51,869 nucleotides of DNA from CALELF01 sp045617925 (lineage in GTDB: Bacteria; Synergistota; Synergistia; Synergistales; Synergistaceae). Below the pieces are notes generated by a model. The model saw nothing but the letters and a program-made list of their open reading frames with translations, searched no databases and was not told the DNA's origin. The DNA is taken from assembly GCA_045617925.1 (NCBI GenBank), contig JAZLJR010000010.1, positions 1 through 51,869 on the forward strand, given 5' to 3'. Positions 8,929 to 17,584 of the stretch are shown here, one piece after another (position 1 is the first letter of the stretch; each line of letters begins with the position of its first letter). The position numbers and the translations under genes were made by a program.

Positions 8929-9210
8929 TTGACAAAACTAGATCTCGTGAATGCAGTGGCAAAGCAGGTCGATGGCCTCACAAAGAAGAAGCTTACTGCT
9001 GTAGTGGACGCAGTTTTTGCTGACATCTTCAAGTCATTGAAGAAGGGTGAAAAAGTTCAATTGGTCGGTTTTGGTACGTTTGACGTGCAGAAAAGAGCAG
9101 CACGCAAGGGACGTAACCCACAGAGACCAAGCGAAGTTATCAACATCCCAGCAAAGAAAGTGCCTGTCTTCCGCGCAGGTAAGCACTTAAAAGAAGCTGT
9201 AAATCGCTAA
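8929..9210 (+). CDS. hup: HU family histone-like DNA-binding protein
   Basis: A 93-residue HU/IHF protein. It shows the helical start, the LVGFGTFDVQKRAARKGRNPQR beta-arm region (with the arm tip RNPQ near 65) and the C-terminal FRAGKHLKEAV. It binds and bends DNA as a dimer in the nucleoid. The start is TTG at 8929, fixed by GGAGGTG at 8915-8921; no ATG is available. Codon choice (AAG, GTC, CGT) is more biased than in neighbours, as expected for a highly expressed gene. It has its own promoter and terminator. Confidence 0.95.
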   Translation: MTKLDLVNAVAKQVDGLTKKKLTAVVDAVFADIFKSLKKGEKVQLVGFGTFDVQKRAARKGRNPQRPSEVINIPAKKVPVFRAGKHLKEAVNR

Positions 9211-9221
9211 GTTGCAAATAT

Positions 9222-9268
9222 AGAGAGATGCCTTTCAGGCGTTTCTCTTTATTTTTTTGTCTTTTTTT
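9222..9268 (+). terminator. Terminator of the HU gene
   Basis: An 11-bp stem with G-T pairs (AGAGAGATGCC with GGCGTTTCTCT, 9222-9249) followed by T-rich runs at 9252-9258 and 9262-9268. The convergent lysA ends at 9276, so it may use the same stem, but the run on that side is weak. Confidence 0.75.
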
Positions 9269-9275
9269 GCAATTG

Positions 9276-10553
9276 CTATTTGAAGGCTTCGTCAATATCA
9301 AGCGTTGCAAAGTAGTCTTGCACCGTTTCTGCGCGACGAATTTTTGTCAATTTCCCGTCATCTAATAGGAATTCTGCACATTTTAATTTTCCGTTATAGT
9401 TATATCCCATGGAATAGCCATGAGCTCCTGCATCGTGGATAACGAGAATGTCGCCTCTTTGAGTTTCGGGGAGGGCACGGTCAACAGCGAATTTGTCATT
9501 ATTTTCGCAAAGACTTCCAACCACGTCAACCACAGTGTTTGCCAAATCATTTTCCTTTCCAAGTACTGTAATGTGGTGGTATGCGCCATACATTGCAGGT
9601 CTCATAAGATTGCAGGCTGTTGCGTCCACTCCGACGTAATCTTTGTAAATGTGTTTGTGGTGTAGGACACTTGTCACAAGATAACCGTATGGACCAGTGA
9701 TGTAACGCCCCATTTCCGTGAAAAGTGAGACTTCTATGCCACGAGAAGCAAGAATTTCATCATAAACTTTTTTCACTTCTTTTCCAATGTGTGCCATATC
9801 CACGGCTTTTTCCTCGGGATAATAGGGGATACCAATTCCGCCGGACATATCTACAAAAGAGATTGTGACGCCTGTTTTTTCTTTTATTTCAAGGACAAGA
9901 GAAAAGAGATTTCGTGCAAGGGTAGGATAATAATCGTTTTCCAAGGAACAGGAAGCAAGCATAGCGTGGAGTCCAAAGTGTTTCACTCCCTTGCTTGCCA
10001 AAATTTTGTAAGCATCCAAAAGTTGCTCGTGTGTCATGCCAAACTTTGAATCATAAAGATGTCCCATTATGTCATTTGCTATGCCAAATTTGCCAGGGTT
10101 GTAGCGACAGCAAATGGTTTCAGGCATTTTACCGCCTAGGCAATTTTCTAAAAATTCAATGTGGGAGATGTCGTCAAGGTTGATGATAGCACCTCTGTCA
10201 AAGGCAGCTTTATATTCTTCCTCGCTTGTTTCGTTGGAAGAAAAGATTATATCCTGAGATGTTATGCCACTGCGCTCTGCGAGCATAAGCTCTGTGACAG
10301 AGGCACAGTCCGCACCACAATTTAGACTCTTCAAAAGACGCAGAATACTTGGATTTGGGCAGGCTTTTACAGCAAAATATTCTTTAAATCCTTTATTCCA
10401 AGAAAAAGCGTCATAAATTCCTTTAACGCAAGAAACAATTCCTGCCTTGTCATAGACATAATATGGGGTCTCTTCATTCCAAGCTTTCACCTGTGCTTTT
10501 GTAAATGGCACTTGTTTCAATTTAACACACTCGCTTTCTATTAAAACTCGCAA
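9276..10553 (-). CDS. lysA: Diaminopimelate decarboxylase
   Basis: A PLP-dependent fold-III decarboxylase of about 414-425 residues. The Schiff-base lysine is in EYFAVKACPNP near residue 63; FVDMSGGIGIPY is the phosphate-binding Gly segment, and the C-terminal HDAGAHGYSMGYNYN fits LysA. It converts meso-diaminopimelate to L-lysine, the final step of the pathway opened by aspartate kinase at 6295-7632. The start is uncertain: TTG at 10553 has no ribosome site and would sit about 16 nt from the predicted transcript start, while TTG at 10520 has a weak GCGAG upstream. The promoter at 10576-10604 overlaps a palindrome, suggesting repression. Confidence 0.9.
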   Translation of the reverse strand: MRVLIESECVKLKQVPFTKAQVKAWNEETPYYVYDKAGIVSCVKGIYDAFSWNKGFKEYFAVKACPNPSILRLLKSLNCGADCASVTELMLAERSGITSQDIIFSSNETSEEEYKAAFDRGAIINLDDISHIEFLENCLGGKMPETICCRYNPGKFGIANDIMGHLYDSKFGMTHEQLLDAYKILASKGVKHFGLHAMLASCSLENDYYPTLARNLFSLVLEIKEKTGVTISFVDMSGGIGIPYYPEEKAVDMAHIGKEVKKVYDEILASRGIEVSLFTEMGRYITGPYGYLVTSVLHHKHIYKDYVGVDATACNLMRPAMYGAYHHITVLGKENDLANTVVDVVGSLCENNDKFAVDRALPETQRGDILVIHDAGAHGYSMGYNYNGKLKCAEFLLDDGKLTKIRRAETVQDYFATLDIDEAFK

Positions 10554-10575
10554 AATTTACGATATTAAACGCGGT

Positions 10576-10611
10576 ATTTTACAACGTAATAGTGATTTTT
10601 ACAATCACTAT
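10576..10611 (-). promoter_or_regulatory. lysA promoter with overlapping palindromic operator candidate
   Basis: Reading the minus strand: TTGTAA (10604-10599), 17-bp spacer, TAAAAT (10581-10576). A 9-bp perfect inverted repeat with a 5-bp centre (10589-10597 with 10603-10611) covers the -35 box and half the spacer, a position where a bound repressor would block RNA polymerase. The regulator is unknown. Confidence 0.5.
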
Positions 10612-10698
10612 ATTTCGTATTTAAAGATATAATACAGACTTTCTATGAATATCTTCCTATAAGTAGCACATTCTTCAATTGTTTTTAGCTTCAAGTTC

Positions 10699-10727
10699 TT
10701 GTTAAAATAAAAAAAAAATGATAAAAT
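10699..10727 (+). promoter_or_regulatory. Promoter of the typA operon
   Basis: TTGTTA (10699-10704), a 17-bp A-rich spacer and TAAAAT (10722-10727), giving a leader of about 60 nt to the typA start. Confidence 0.6.
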
Positions 10728-10794
10728 CCCCGTTTGTATGAGATGAAAAATTCGGATTTACAGATACATTTTTAGTTAGATGGGAGAGACCGAA

Positions 10795-12687
10795 ATGCAG
10801 GACGCATCAAAAATTAGAAATATTGCAATAATAGCTCACATTGACCACGGTAAGACAACGCTAATAGATGGTATCTTCAAGGCGTCACACCTTTTCCGTG
10901 ATAATCAAGTGATTGAAGAGCGCGTTATGGACGCTGGCAATATAGAAAAAGAACGTGGAATCACCATAAAATCAAAACAATGCACAGTTGAATGGGAAGG
11001 CTACAAGATAAACATTGTGGATACTCCCGGTCACGCTGATTTTTCTGGTGAAGTTGAGCGCGTGCTTTCTATGGTTGATTCTGTTTTGCTCCTTGTTGAT
11101 GCAAACGAAGGCCCAATGCCACAAACACGTTATGTCCTCATGAGGGCCTTGAAGCTTGGGCTTCGTCCTATCGTTATTGTGAATAAAGTTGACAGACCAA
11201 ATGCACAGCCAGACATCGCACTTGACAAGACATTTGACCTCTTTATAGAGCTTGGTGCAACAGAGGAACAGTGTGATTTTGCAATCCTCTATGGTTCCGG
11301 TTTGCAGGGGTGGTTTGTTACAGACCTTGCAAAAAAAGAGCAGGGAGTCAATCCTGGTATGGATGACCTTTTCCATACAATTATTGACAGAGTGCCAGCC
11401 CCAAAGGCAGAAATGGACAAACCATTTTTGATGCAGGTTTGCACCCTTTCTTGGAGTGAATACCTTGGTCGTATTGGCTGTGGCAGAATTTTGCAAGGCA
11501 CCTTAAAAAAAGGAGACAAAATCCTTCGCACCCACACACAATGGAAAGATTATGATCAAACCGACTGGGAAGTTGTCTCTACCGATACCTCAACCTGCAC
11601 ACATCTTTATGTTACAAAGGGACTTGACAGGGTTGAGGTTGATGAAGTTGGCGCTGGTGATATTGTATGGTTTACTGGACCAGAAAATATTGACCTTGGA
11701 GATACTATGAGTAATCCAAGTCTTACAGATGCCACAATGCCACCACTGGACATTGAGGAGCCAACTGTCTCCATGCTTTTCCTTGTTAATACAAGCCCCT
11801 TTGCATCTCGCGACGGAAATGCAATAACACTTCGTCAGTTAAAAGCAAGAATTGAGAGAGAAACAAAAACAGATGCTGCCCTTCGTATGGAGGACATAGG
11901 CAGACCAGACGGAATAAAGGTTTCTGGCCGTGGTGAGCTCCACCTTGGTATCCTTATTGAAGAAATTCGCCGTGAAGGCTCGGAACTTTGTGTTTCTCGT
12001 CCTGAAGTTATTACACAAAAGGATGCTAATGGCAAGGTTCTTGAACCAATGGAGGAAGTTATTATAGATGTGCCAGAAGAATATCAGGGCATTGTAATCC
12101 AAAAGCTTGCTCCACGTCACGGAGAATTGAAAAATATGGAAAATACGGGAACTGGTGTCTTGAGGCTTGAGTTTACAATTCCAACTAGAGGTCTTATTGG
12201 TTACCGTGGAGAATTTTTGACGGACACAAGAGGGCTTGGCATCCTAGCTTCAAGATTTGTCGGTTACAGCGAATGGGTTGGTGAAATTCACTCTCGTAGT
12301 CATGGCTCACTTGTCAGTATGGACACTGGGCAATGCACAAGCCACGCTCTGGAAAACTTGCAGGAACGTGGAACACTATTCATCAAACCTGGAGAAGAAG
12401 TTTACAACGGTCAGGTTGTTGGTGAAGCGAGCAGAGACCGTGACATTCCTGTAAATCCAACGAAACGCAAACAGCAGACAAACCATCGTTCTGCGACAAA
12501 GGACACAATGATTGTGTTAGACGTTCCGCGTGTAGTTACGATAGACTCCGCTTTGGAATGGATTGCAGATGATGAGCTAGTTGAAATTACGCCGTCCTTT
12601 GTTCGTATTAGAAAAATTATCCTTGACCACGAGCTGAGAAGAAAAGCCCGCATAGCAGCAGGCAAAGCAGCAGAAGAGGACGAATAA
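10795..12687 (+). CDS. typA: Ribosome-associated GTPase TypA/BipA
   Basis: A 630-residue translational GTPase of the EF-G type. The G1 motif is AHIDHGKTTL (about residues 14-23), followed by switch II DTPGHADF and G4 NKVDRP; domain II, a domain III, a V-like domain and the BipA-specific C-terminal domain (GRLIGYRGEFLTDTRG-like segment, then RKQQTNHRSATKD) follow. It binds 70S ribosomes and supports 50S assembly and growth under stress or cold. The start at 10795 has GGGAG at 10782-10786; an ATG at 10780 lacks a site. First gene of a three-gene operon with the DUF815 ATPase and DUF1893. Confidence 0.95.
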   Translation: MQDASKIRNIAIIAHIDHGKTTLIDGIFKASHLFRDNQVIEERVMDAGNIEKERGITIKSKQCTVEWEGYKINIVDTPGHADFSGEVERVLSMVDSVLLLVDANEGPMPQTRYVLMRALKLGLRPIVIVNKVDRPNAQPDIALDKTFDLFIELGATEEQCDFAILYGSGLQGWFVTDLAKKEQGVNPGMDDLFHTIIDRVPAPKAEMDKPFLMQVCTLSWSEYLGRIGCGRILQGTLKKGDKILRTHTQWKDYDQTDWEVVSTDTSTCTHLYVTKGLDRVEVDEVGAGDIVWFTGPENIDLGDTMSNPSLTDATMPPLDIEEPTVSMLFLVNTSPFASRDGNAITLRQLKARIERETKTDAALRMEDIGRPDGIKVSGRGELHLGILIEEIRREGSELCVSRPEVITQKDANGKVLEPMEEVIIDVPEEYQGIVIQKLAPRHGELKNMENTGTGVLRLEFTIPTRGLIGYRGEFLTDTRGLGILASRFVGYSEWVGEIHSRSHGSLVSMDTGQCTSHALENLQERGTLFIKPGEEVYNGQVVGEASRDRDIPVNPTKRKQQTNHRSATKDTMIVLDVPRVVTIDSALEWIADDELVEITPSFVRIRKIILDHELRRKARIAAGKAAEEDE

Positions 12688-12708
12688 TACAAATTTGGAA
12701 GTAAAATC

Positions 12709-13947
12709 ATGAATTTTATTTTATATAGAAACATAGCAAATGATAAGGTGCTGAATGCCTTTTGGAATTCTTATGGCGGTGAGAGGTCTGACGCAATATA
12801 CAAAATGATAGAGATCTCTCATCGTTTTGGCTTGGCAGGAAATGTTTTCAAAAATTATCTTGCGTATCTTGTTGCAACCGCAGAAAACGCATTTTCAGTT
12901 GCAAACGAAAGAAACACAGTAGATGAGGCATGTTCCCTTTACAAGCTGTTTCAGTCTGATGTGGCAGAATTATTTTCCTTTGCACAAAAGACACCGCTTG
13001 CTACAAGTTTTGTAGATTTCGGCGATAGCCTTGTAAACTTTATCCCAAAGAAAAATGTTCCCTTTAATTTTGAAAGCAGTGCATTTGCTTTTGCAGATTT
13101 TGCAAAAGAATTTTCAAGTGCAGAAACGGCAATAGAACTTGAGGGAGCAATCGCGAGATTTTATTTAGCATGTGGCTGTGGCAAGTTTGCCTTGGCAAAC
13201 GCTTTCCGTTACAATATTGACCAAAAGACACTGGAAGCTGCCTTCCCTGTGCAAGAGGTTCAATTATCAGACATCATTGGTTACGAATCACAAAAATTGC
13301 AGATAATAAAAAACACAGAGGACTTTATTGCAGGTCGTCCTGCTAATAACGTTTTGCTTTACGGTGCTGGTGGAACTGGCAAATCAACAACAATAAAAGC
13401 AATATTAAACCGTTATGCTTATGAGGGGCTTCGTGTCATTGAAGTTTACAAACAACATTTCCCATATCTTGACAACATTTTAGATGAAGTGAAGAACAGA
13501 AATTATCGCTTTATTCTTTTCCTTGATGACCTTTCCTTTGAAAATTTTGAAACGGAATATAAATATTTAAAGGCATTTATTGAAGGTGGAATAACTGCTC
13601 GCCCTGAGAATGTGCTAATATATGCCACATCAAACAGGCGCCACCTTATGAAAGAAACATGGAATGACAGAACAGATAAGGAAGAAGATATGCACATTTC
13701 TGAAACCATGCAGGAAAAATTGTCGCTCGTTGACCGTTTTGGTCTAGCAATCCGTTTTGTTTCACCAGAGCAGGAAGAATATTTAGACATAGCTCGTCAA
13801 ACTGCCGTAAAACTCGGTGCAAAGCCTGCGGAGGTTGAAACTGTAGATTTTGAAAAGGAAGCTGTGCAATGGGAGCTTCGTCATGGTGGCTTTAGTGGGC
13901 GTTGTGCTGTTCAATTTGCAACAAACTTTGTGAATAAAGAAAAATAA
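12709..13947 (+). CDS. DUF815 family AAA+ ATPase
   Basis: A 412-residue protein with a helical N-terminal half (about 1-180) and an AAA+ module. Walker A is YGAGGTGKST near residue 224, Walker B FILFLDDLSF near 267, a sensor ATSNRRHLM near 305 and a RFGLAIRF arginine-finger region near 345. This is the DUF815 arrangement; the biochemical function of that family is not established. It follows typA by 21 bp and precedes DUF1893 by 14 bp. A remodelling or loading ATPase is all that can be inferred. Confidence 0.85.
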   Translation: MNFILYRNIANDKVLNAFWNSYGGERSDAIYKMIEISHRFGLAGNVFKNYLAYLVATAENAFSVANERNTVDEACSLYKLFQSDVAELFSFAQKTPLATSFVDFGDSLVNFIPKKNVPFNFESSAFAFADFAKEFSSAETAIELEGAIARFYLACGCGKFALANAFRYNIDQKTLEAAFPVQEVQLSDIIGYESQKLQIIKNTEDFIAGRPANNVLLYGAGGTGKSTTIKAILNRYAYEGLRVIEVYKQHFPYLDNILDEVKNRNYRFILFLDDLSFENFETEYKYLKAFIEGGITARPENVLIYATSNRRHLMKETWNDRTDKEEDMHISETMQEKLSLVDRFGLAIRFVSPEQEEYLDIARQTAVKLGAKPAEVETVDFEKEAVQWELRHGGFSGRCAVQFATNFVNKEK

Positions 13948-13961
13948 TAAACAAGACAATT

Positions 13962-14402
13962 ATGAAAAAGCTTTCGCTAGAGGAGTTAAAGAAATTAACA
14001 GACAAACTGGCAACGAAAAATCTTGCTTGTATTGTTGTTAAGCCAGATGGGACAGAAATAGAAGTTGCAGGAGCAGGAATTGCCCCAACAATTAGCCTTT
14101 TGGAACGGGGTGAATTTGACGGTGCAATTGTTCTTGATAAAATTATTGGTCGTGCGGCTGCAATGCTTATGACACTGGGGCATGTGTGCTATGTGCACGG
14201 CGTAGTTATGAGCCAATCTGCAGTAGATTGGCTAACGCAAAAAGGTGTGCCTTTCAGTTATGATACAGTAGTTCAATATATTATAAATAGGACAGGTTCT
14301 GGGATTTGTCCCATGGAAGAGACTGTAAAAGGTGTAACAGAGGAAAAGAAAGCCTTTGAAGCATTGAAAAGAAAAGTGGCAGAGCTTAAGGCAAATAAAT
14401 AA
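13962..14402 (+). CDS. DUF1893 domain protein
   Basis: A 146-residue protein matching the DUF1893 pattern: a short N-terminal helix, IVVKPDGTEIEVAGAGIAP, then GEFDGAIVLDKIIGRAAAMLM and a GICPMEETVKG segment near residue 115. The family has a deaminase-like layout, and the Cys in GICPMEE could be metal-binding, but no activity is established. Last gene of the typA operon, ending at the terminator 14401-14450. Confidence 0.8.
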   Translation: MKKLSLEELKKLTDKLATKNLACIVVKPDGTEIEVAGAGIAPTISLLERGEFDGAIVLDKIIGRAAAMLMTLGHVCYVHGVVMSQSAVDWLTQKGVPFSYDTVVQYIINRTGSGICPMEETVKGVTEEKKAFEALKRKVAELKANK

Positions 14403-14450
14403 AAAAATAGCAGGTGATGTTAGTTTTAACATCACCTGCTATTTATCTTT
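14401..14450. terminator. Bidirectional terminator between DUF1893 and the Kdo operon
   Basis: A perfect 16-bp stem (14407-14422 with 14427-14442, loop GTTT) with an A-run on the left and T-rich sequence on the right. It ends the typA operon (+) and the kdsA-led operon (-). Confidence 0.93.
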
Positions 14451-14453
14451 ATT

Positions 14454-15605
14454 CTATTTTTCTATTGGCAAATTAGCGTTTCCTGCCCAAGCTTGGAATC
14501 CTGCATCATAATTTGTTGCAGGGTAACCGAAGCAGCAGAGAACCATGGTGACAAATGCAGAGCGGACTCCTGCAGTGTCATAGACGACAATTGGTTTGTC
14601 TTTGCCTATGCCAGCACCAGCTAGAAGTGCATCGATTTTTTCCTTTGTTTTTACGAGGTTTTCTTCATCAACAACATTGTCTTTTTCTATGTGCTTTGCA
14701 CCAGGAATGTGTCCTGCTCGCTTTTCTTGGAATGGACGAATTTTGCCCAGGTATTCTTCTTTTGTCCTGACATCAAGAAGATACACCTTGTCCAAGTTTT
14801 TGCTTAAAGTTTCTGTGTCTATAGAAAATCCAGCGACATACTTTGTAACCTTAAAGGCAACAGGCTTTGGTGCACTATTAGTTTTAGAAACTGTGCCACC
14901 GTGTTGCTTCCACTCGGTAAAGCCGCCATCAAGAATATAAACTTTTTGCAAGCCGGCTTGCTTGAGCACCCAGAGCCCCCAACCACTCTGTCCCCAGCTT
15001 TTGTCATCACAATAGAGCACAACTGTTTTGCTAGCATTGATACCAAGTGCACCGACTCTAGCAGAAAGCGTGGCAGGGGATAAAACCGTTCCCCATTTTT
15101 CTGTCCCGTTTGGAACATTTATTTTTGCAAAATATGTCCATTCTGCATTTACAGCACCAGGAATGTGTCCTGTTTTGTAAAGTGAAGATGGTCTGCAGTC
15201 AACAAGCACACAAGATTTTATGTTCTTTTTTAACCAATCAACAGAAACAAAATAGTTTTCTATGCCAACTTTGGCATTTGCTATTTTAGAAATAACTGAT
15301 TGGTCGTTATTACCTGTTGCTTGTGTCTCCTTAGGTTTTGCAGGCGCTTGTGTTGCTCCTGTTGTGGCCTTTGGAGCTGTAACTTTGTTAGTTGCCTTTT
15401 GCGGTGCTGTTGTTGCTTGTGTTGGAGCTGTGCTTTCTTTCTTTGGCTCTGCTGTATCTGTTTTTGGTATAGCAATCAGCTTGATCTGTGAGGCAGGTGT
15501 TTTTTGTTGCGAGGTTGTAGCGTCATTTGTAGCTGCTAGTGCAGGAGAGACATAAAGTGCTGTGATAATTGCCATTGATACTACTTTCTTAACTGTGTTT
15601 TTCAT
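14454..15605 (-). CDS. Exported tandem rhodanese (sulfurtransferase) with degenerate second site
   Basis: A 383-residue protein with a signal peptide (cleavage near VSPALAA, about residue 25), a Thr/Lys/Ala/Gln-rich low-complexity linker to about residue 100 and two rhodanese domains (about 115-245 and 255-380). The first has a Cys in VVLYCDDKSWGQSGW; in the second the position that is normally the catalytic Cys is Asp in IVVYDTAGVRS. In classical two-domain enzymes the C-terminal domain is the active one, so the pattern is reversed here. A periplasmic sulfur-handling or rhodanese-fold binding role is inferred. Its ribosome site AAGGAGAAAG lies within the 16-bp gap after the ELM1-like gene; it is the last gene of the Kdo operon. 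Confidence 0.85.
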   Translation of the reverse strand: MKNTVKKVVSMAIITALYVSPALAATNDATTSQQKTPASQIKLIAIPKTDTAEPKKESTAPTQATTAPQKATNKVTAPKATTGATQAPAKPKETQATGNNDQSVISKIANAKVGIENYFVSVDWLKKNIKSCVLVDCRPSSLYKTGHIPGAVNAEWTYFAKINVPNGTEKWGTVLSPATLSARVGALGINASKTVVLYCDDKSWGQSGWGLWVLKQAGLQKVYILDGGFTEWKQHGGTVSKTNSAPKPVAFKVTKYVAGFSIDTETLSKNLDKVYLLDVRTKEEYLGKIRPFQEKRAGHIPGAKHIEKDNVVDEENLVKTKEKIDALLAGAGIGKDKPIVVYDTAGVRSAFVTMVLCCFGYPATNYDAGFQAWAGNANLPIEK

Positions 15606-15621
15606 TTTCTTTCTCCTTATA

Positions 15622-16797
15622 TCATTTTCTATTTTTCAGTATCCATTCAGCAGCACGTGCTGCCTCATTGAAATCAGTTGCTTGTGTCGGTTTGCCCTTG
15701 CCGGACAATATGTCTGCTTTCCATTCATCGAATGAAAGCAGAAGTCCCTTTGCCATAAAGCGGGAAAAAACCTTGTCAAAGCGAGGCACTCCCCAAAGAA
15801 AGTCACGAGTAAACCATCCTCTTTTTACAAGTTCCCTTGTTAAATTTTGAAGCCGTGACTTAAACCCAGTCTTTCTTTTTGCTTTCAGTAATACTGGAAC
15901 AGTACCACCGGTAATTGCTTCGCTTACCATATTGACAGAGTCATCAGTTACAAAGACAGTTTCGGAAAAACCGAGCATAGCAGGTATTGGATTAAATTTA
16001 TCCTTACTTGCCAAGAGTATATAGCGTATTCTATCCGTTTTTTCCTTAATTTTCAATAGGGAATTTTCTGCTGCCTGTGAAGTTCGTCTTGAAGTTGTTA
16101 TATAGAGGTATGCGTCATGCGACTGTGCAAAGGTAACAATTGACGAAATTGTTTTTACAATCCATTCCTCGTCTATCGTGTAATTTTGGTCATCTCCACC
16201 AATAAGAATGCTCCAGCGTAGGGACGCGTTAGTTTCCGTTTCTTCTTCATTGTATTCTCCAAGCTCATCAAGAAGTTTTTTTGCTTCTTTTTGCAAATTT
16301 TCTTTCTCAACCATATTTGGTGCACCCATTGTGACAAATACATTTGCATCATCTTCTGGTGCATCATGCTCTGGAACAATTGCGAAGTCAAATGGAGCTG
16401 TGCCAAGATATGTAGGAGTCATTATCGTTGCATTTTGGACATGCAAAGCTATACTCAATGCAAGATTAAAGGGAGCAGCTGCACTGCCAGCAGATATGAT
16501 GAGAACCCCATTGTTGGCTACCTTGACGTGATGCTTGGCGAGAGCTTGCATTATTCGCTTTACAAAATTAGTTCCAGCAAAAAAGTCTAGCCACTCAAGA
16601 GCTTCTGAAGGTGTTTCAAGCCTATTTGCTATTTTCCGTGCAAAAAATTTGCGTATAGAATAAAGCTCCGGAACCTGAAAATCAAATATTGGACAATGAA
16701 CCCTGCGAGAAATTGCACGTGCAACTCCTCGTGATTGGTTTAAATGTCCGCGAACGCCATCGTGCAAAAGCACAATGCCTTTTAATTCTGTCGCCAT
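15622..16797 (-). CDS. ELM1/DUF1022 family glycosyltransferase-like protein
   Basis: A 391-residue GT-B-like protein. It shows HDGVRGHLNQSRGVARAIS at the N-terminus, a central SAGSAAAPFNLAL, SILIGGDDQNY near residue 195 and TDDSVNMVSEAITGGTVPVLL near 300, the pattern of proteins annotated as mitochondrial fission ELM1-like (DUF1022). Bacterial members commonly sit with envelope polysaccharide genes. Position between kdsB and the rhodanese suggests a role in lipopolysaccharide core synthesis; donor and acceptor are unknown. Confidence 0.75.
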   Translation of the reverse strand: MATELKGIVLLHDGVRGHLNQSRGVARAISRRVHCPIFDFQVPELYSIRKFFARKIANRLETPSEALEWLDFFAGTNFVKRIMQALAKHHVKVANNGVLIISAGSAAAPFNLALSIALHVQNATIMTPTYLGTAPFDFAIVPEHDAPEDDANVFVTMGAPNMVEKENLQKEAKKLLDELGEYNEEETETNASLRWSILIGGDDQNYTIDEEWIVKTISSIVTFAQSHDAYLYITTSRRTSQAAENSLLKIKEKTDRIRYILLASKDKFNPIPAMLGFSETVFVTDDSVNMVSEAITGGTVPVLLKAKRKTGFKSRLQNLTRELVKRGWFTRDFLWGVPRFDKVFSRFMAKGLLLSFDEWKADILSGKGKPTQATDFNEAARAAEWILKNRK

Positions 16798-16813
16798 AGA
16801 TATTGTCTCACCA

Positions 16814-17566
16814 TTATGAATTTTTTAACATCATTTTGCGAAGCAACTCAAGATCCTCAGGTGTGTTGATATTTGGTCCATTTGGGGGGTATTTTGTTGG
16901 AATTACCGTCATGGAGTAACCGTGCTCCAAAATCTTTAATTGCTCAAGGCTTTCTGTCTCTTTCAGAGGTGTTGCTGGAAGTGTTATAAGCTTCATTAGA
17001 AAATCTTTTGTAAAGGCATAGATTCCAATGTGTTCCATTGCAGGGGTTTGGCGAGGGTTTCTTTCGTATGGAATTATGCTACGGCTAAAATATAAAGCTC
17101 TGCCGTCAAGTCTAGTAACAACCTTGACAATGTTTGGATTTTCAATGTCTTCTTGAGCTGTTATAGGTTTGCACATTGTGGCAGAGTCAGCAGTCATATC
17201 CTTTTTTAGCCCTTCTACAAGTTCCACCAGCATGCGAGGGTCGATCATAGGTTCGTCACCTTGAATATTTACTACATAGTCTGTGTCAAACTTTTCTGCA
17301 ACCTCGGCTACTCGGCTTGTGCCGTCTTTATGGTCGGCACGAGTCATCATAACCTCTGCACCAAAATTTTTGCAGGCATCAAAAATCCTTTGGTCGTCTG
17401 TTGCTACAACGACCTTGAAAAAAACGCCACTCGCTACAACCTTTTCATATACATGCTGAATCATTGGCTTTCCACCAATGTCTGCAAGTGGTTTGCCAGG
17501 AAGACGGCTGGACGCATAGCGTGCCGGCAGGACTGCCAAAAATTTTTTCTCTTTTTTCCCGTCCAT
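16814..17566 (-). CDS. kdsB: CMP-Kdo synthetase (3-deoxy-manno-octulosonate cytidylyltransferase)
   Basis: A 250-residue nucleotidyltransferase with the KdsB signature LPARYASSRLPGKPLADIGGKPM at the N-terminus, ATDD near residue 55, NIQGDEPMI near 100 and HIGIYAF near 180. It activates Kdo with CTP for transfer to lipid A. Two ATGs are possible (17575 and 17566); the second is chosen because the GAGGGA ribosome site sits about 9 nt before it but abuts the first. Length matches the E. coli enzyme (248). Confidence 0.95.
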   Translation of the reverse strand: MDGKKEKKFLAVLPARYASSRLPGKPLADIGGKPMIQHVYEKVVASGVFFKVVVATDDQRIFDACKNFGAEVMMTRADHKDGTSRVAEVAEKFDTDYVVNIQGDEPMIDPRMLVELVEGLKKDMTADSATMCKPITAQEDIENPNIVKVVTRLDGRALYFSRSIIPYERNPRQTPAMEHIGIYAFTKDFLMKLITLPATPLKETESLEQLKILEHGYSMTVIPTKYPPNGPNINTPEDLELLRKMMLKNS

Positions 17567-17584
17567 TTCTATCATTCCCTCAAA

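Noticed and set aside
15281..15555. Repeat-rich overlapping frames at the rhodanese linker
   Set aside because: They are low-complexity shadows of the Thr/Lys/Ala-rich linker.
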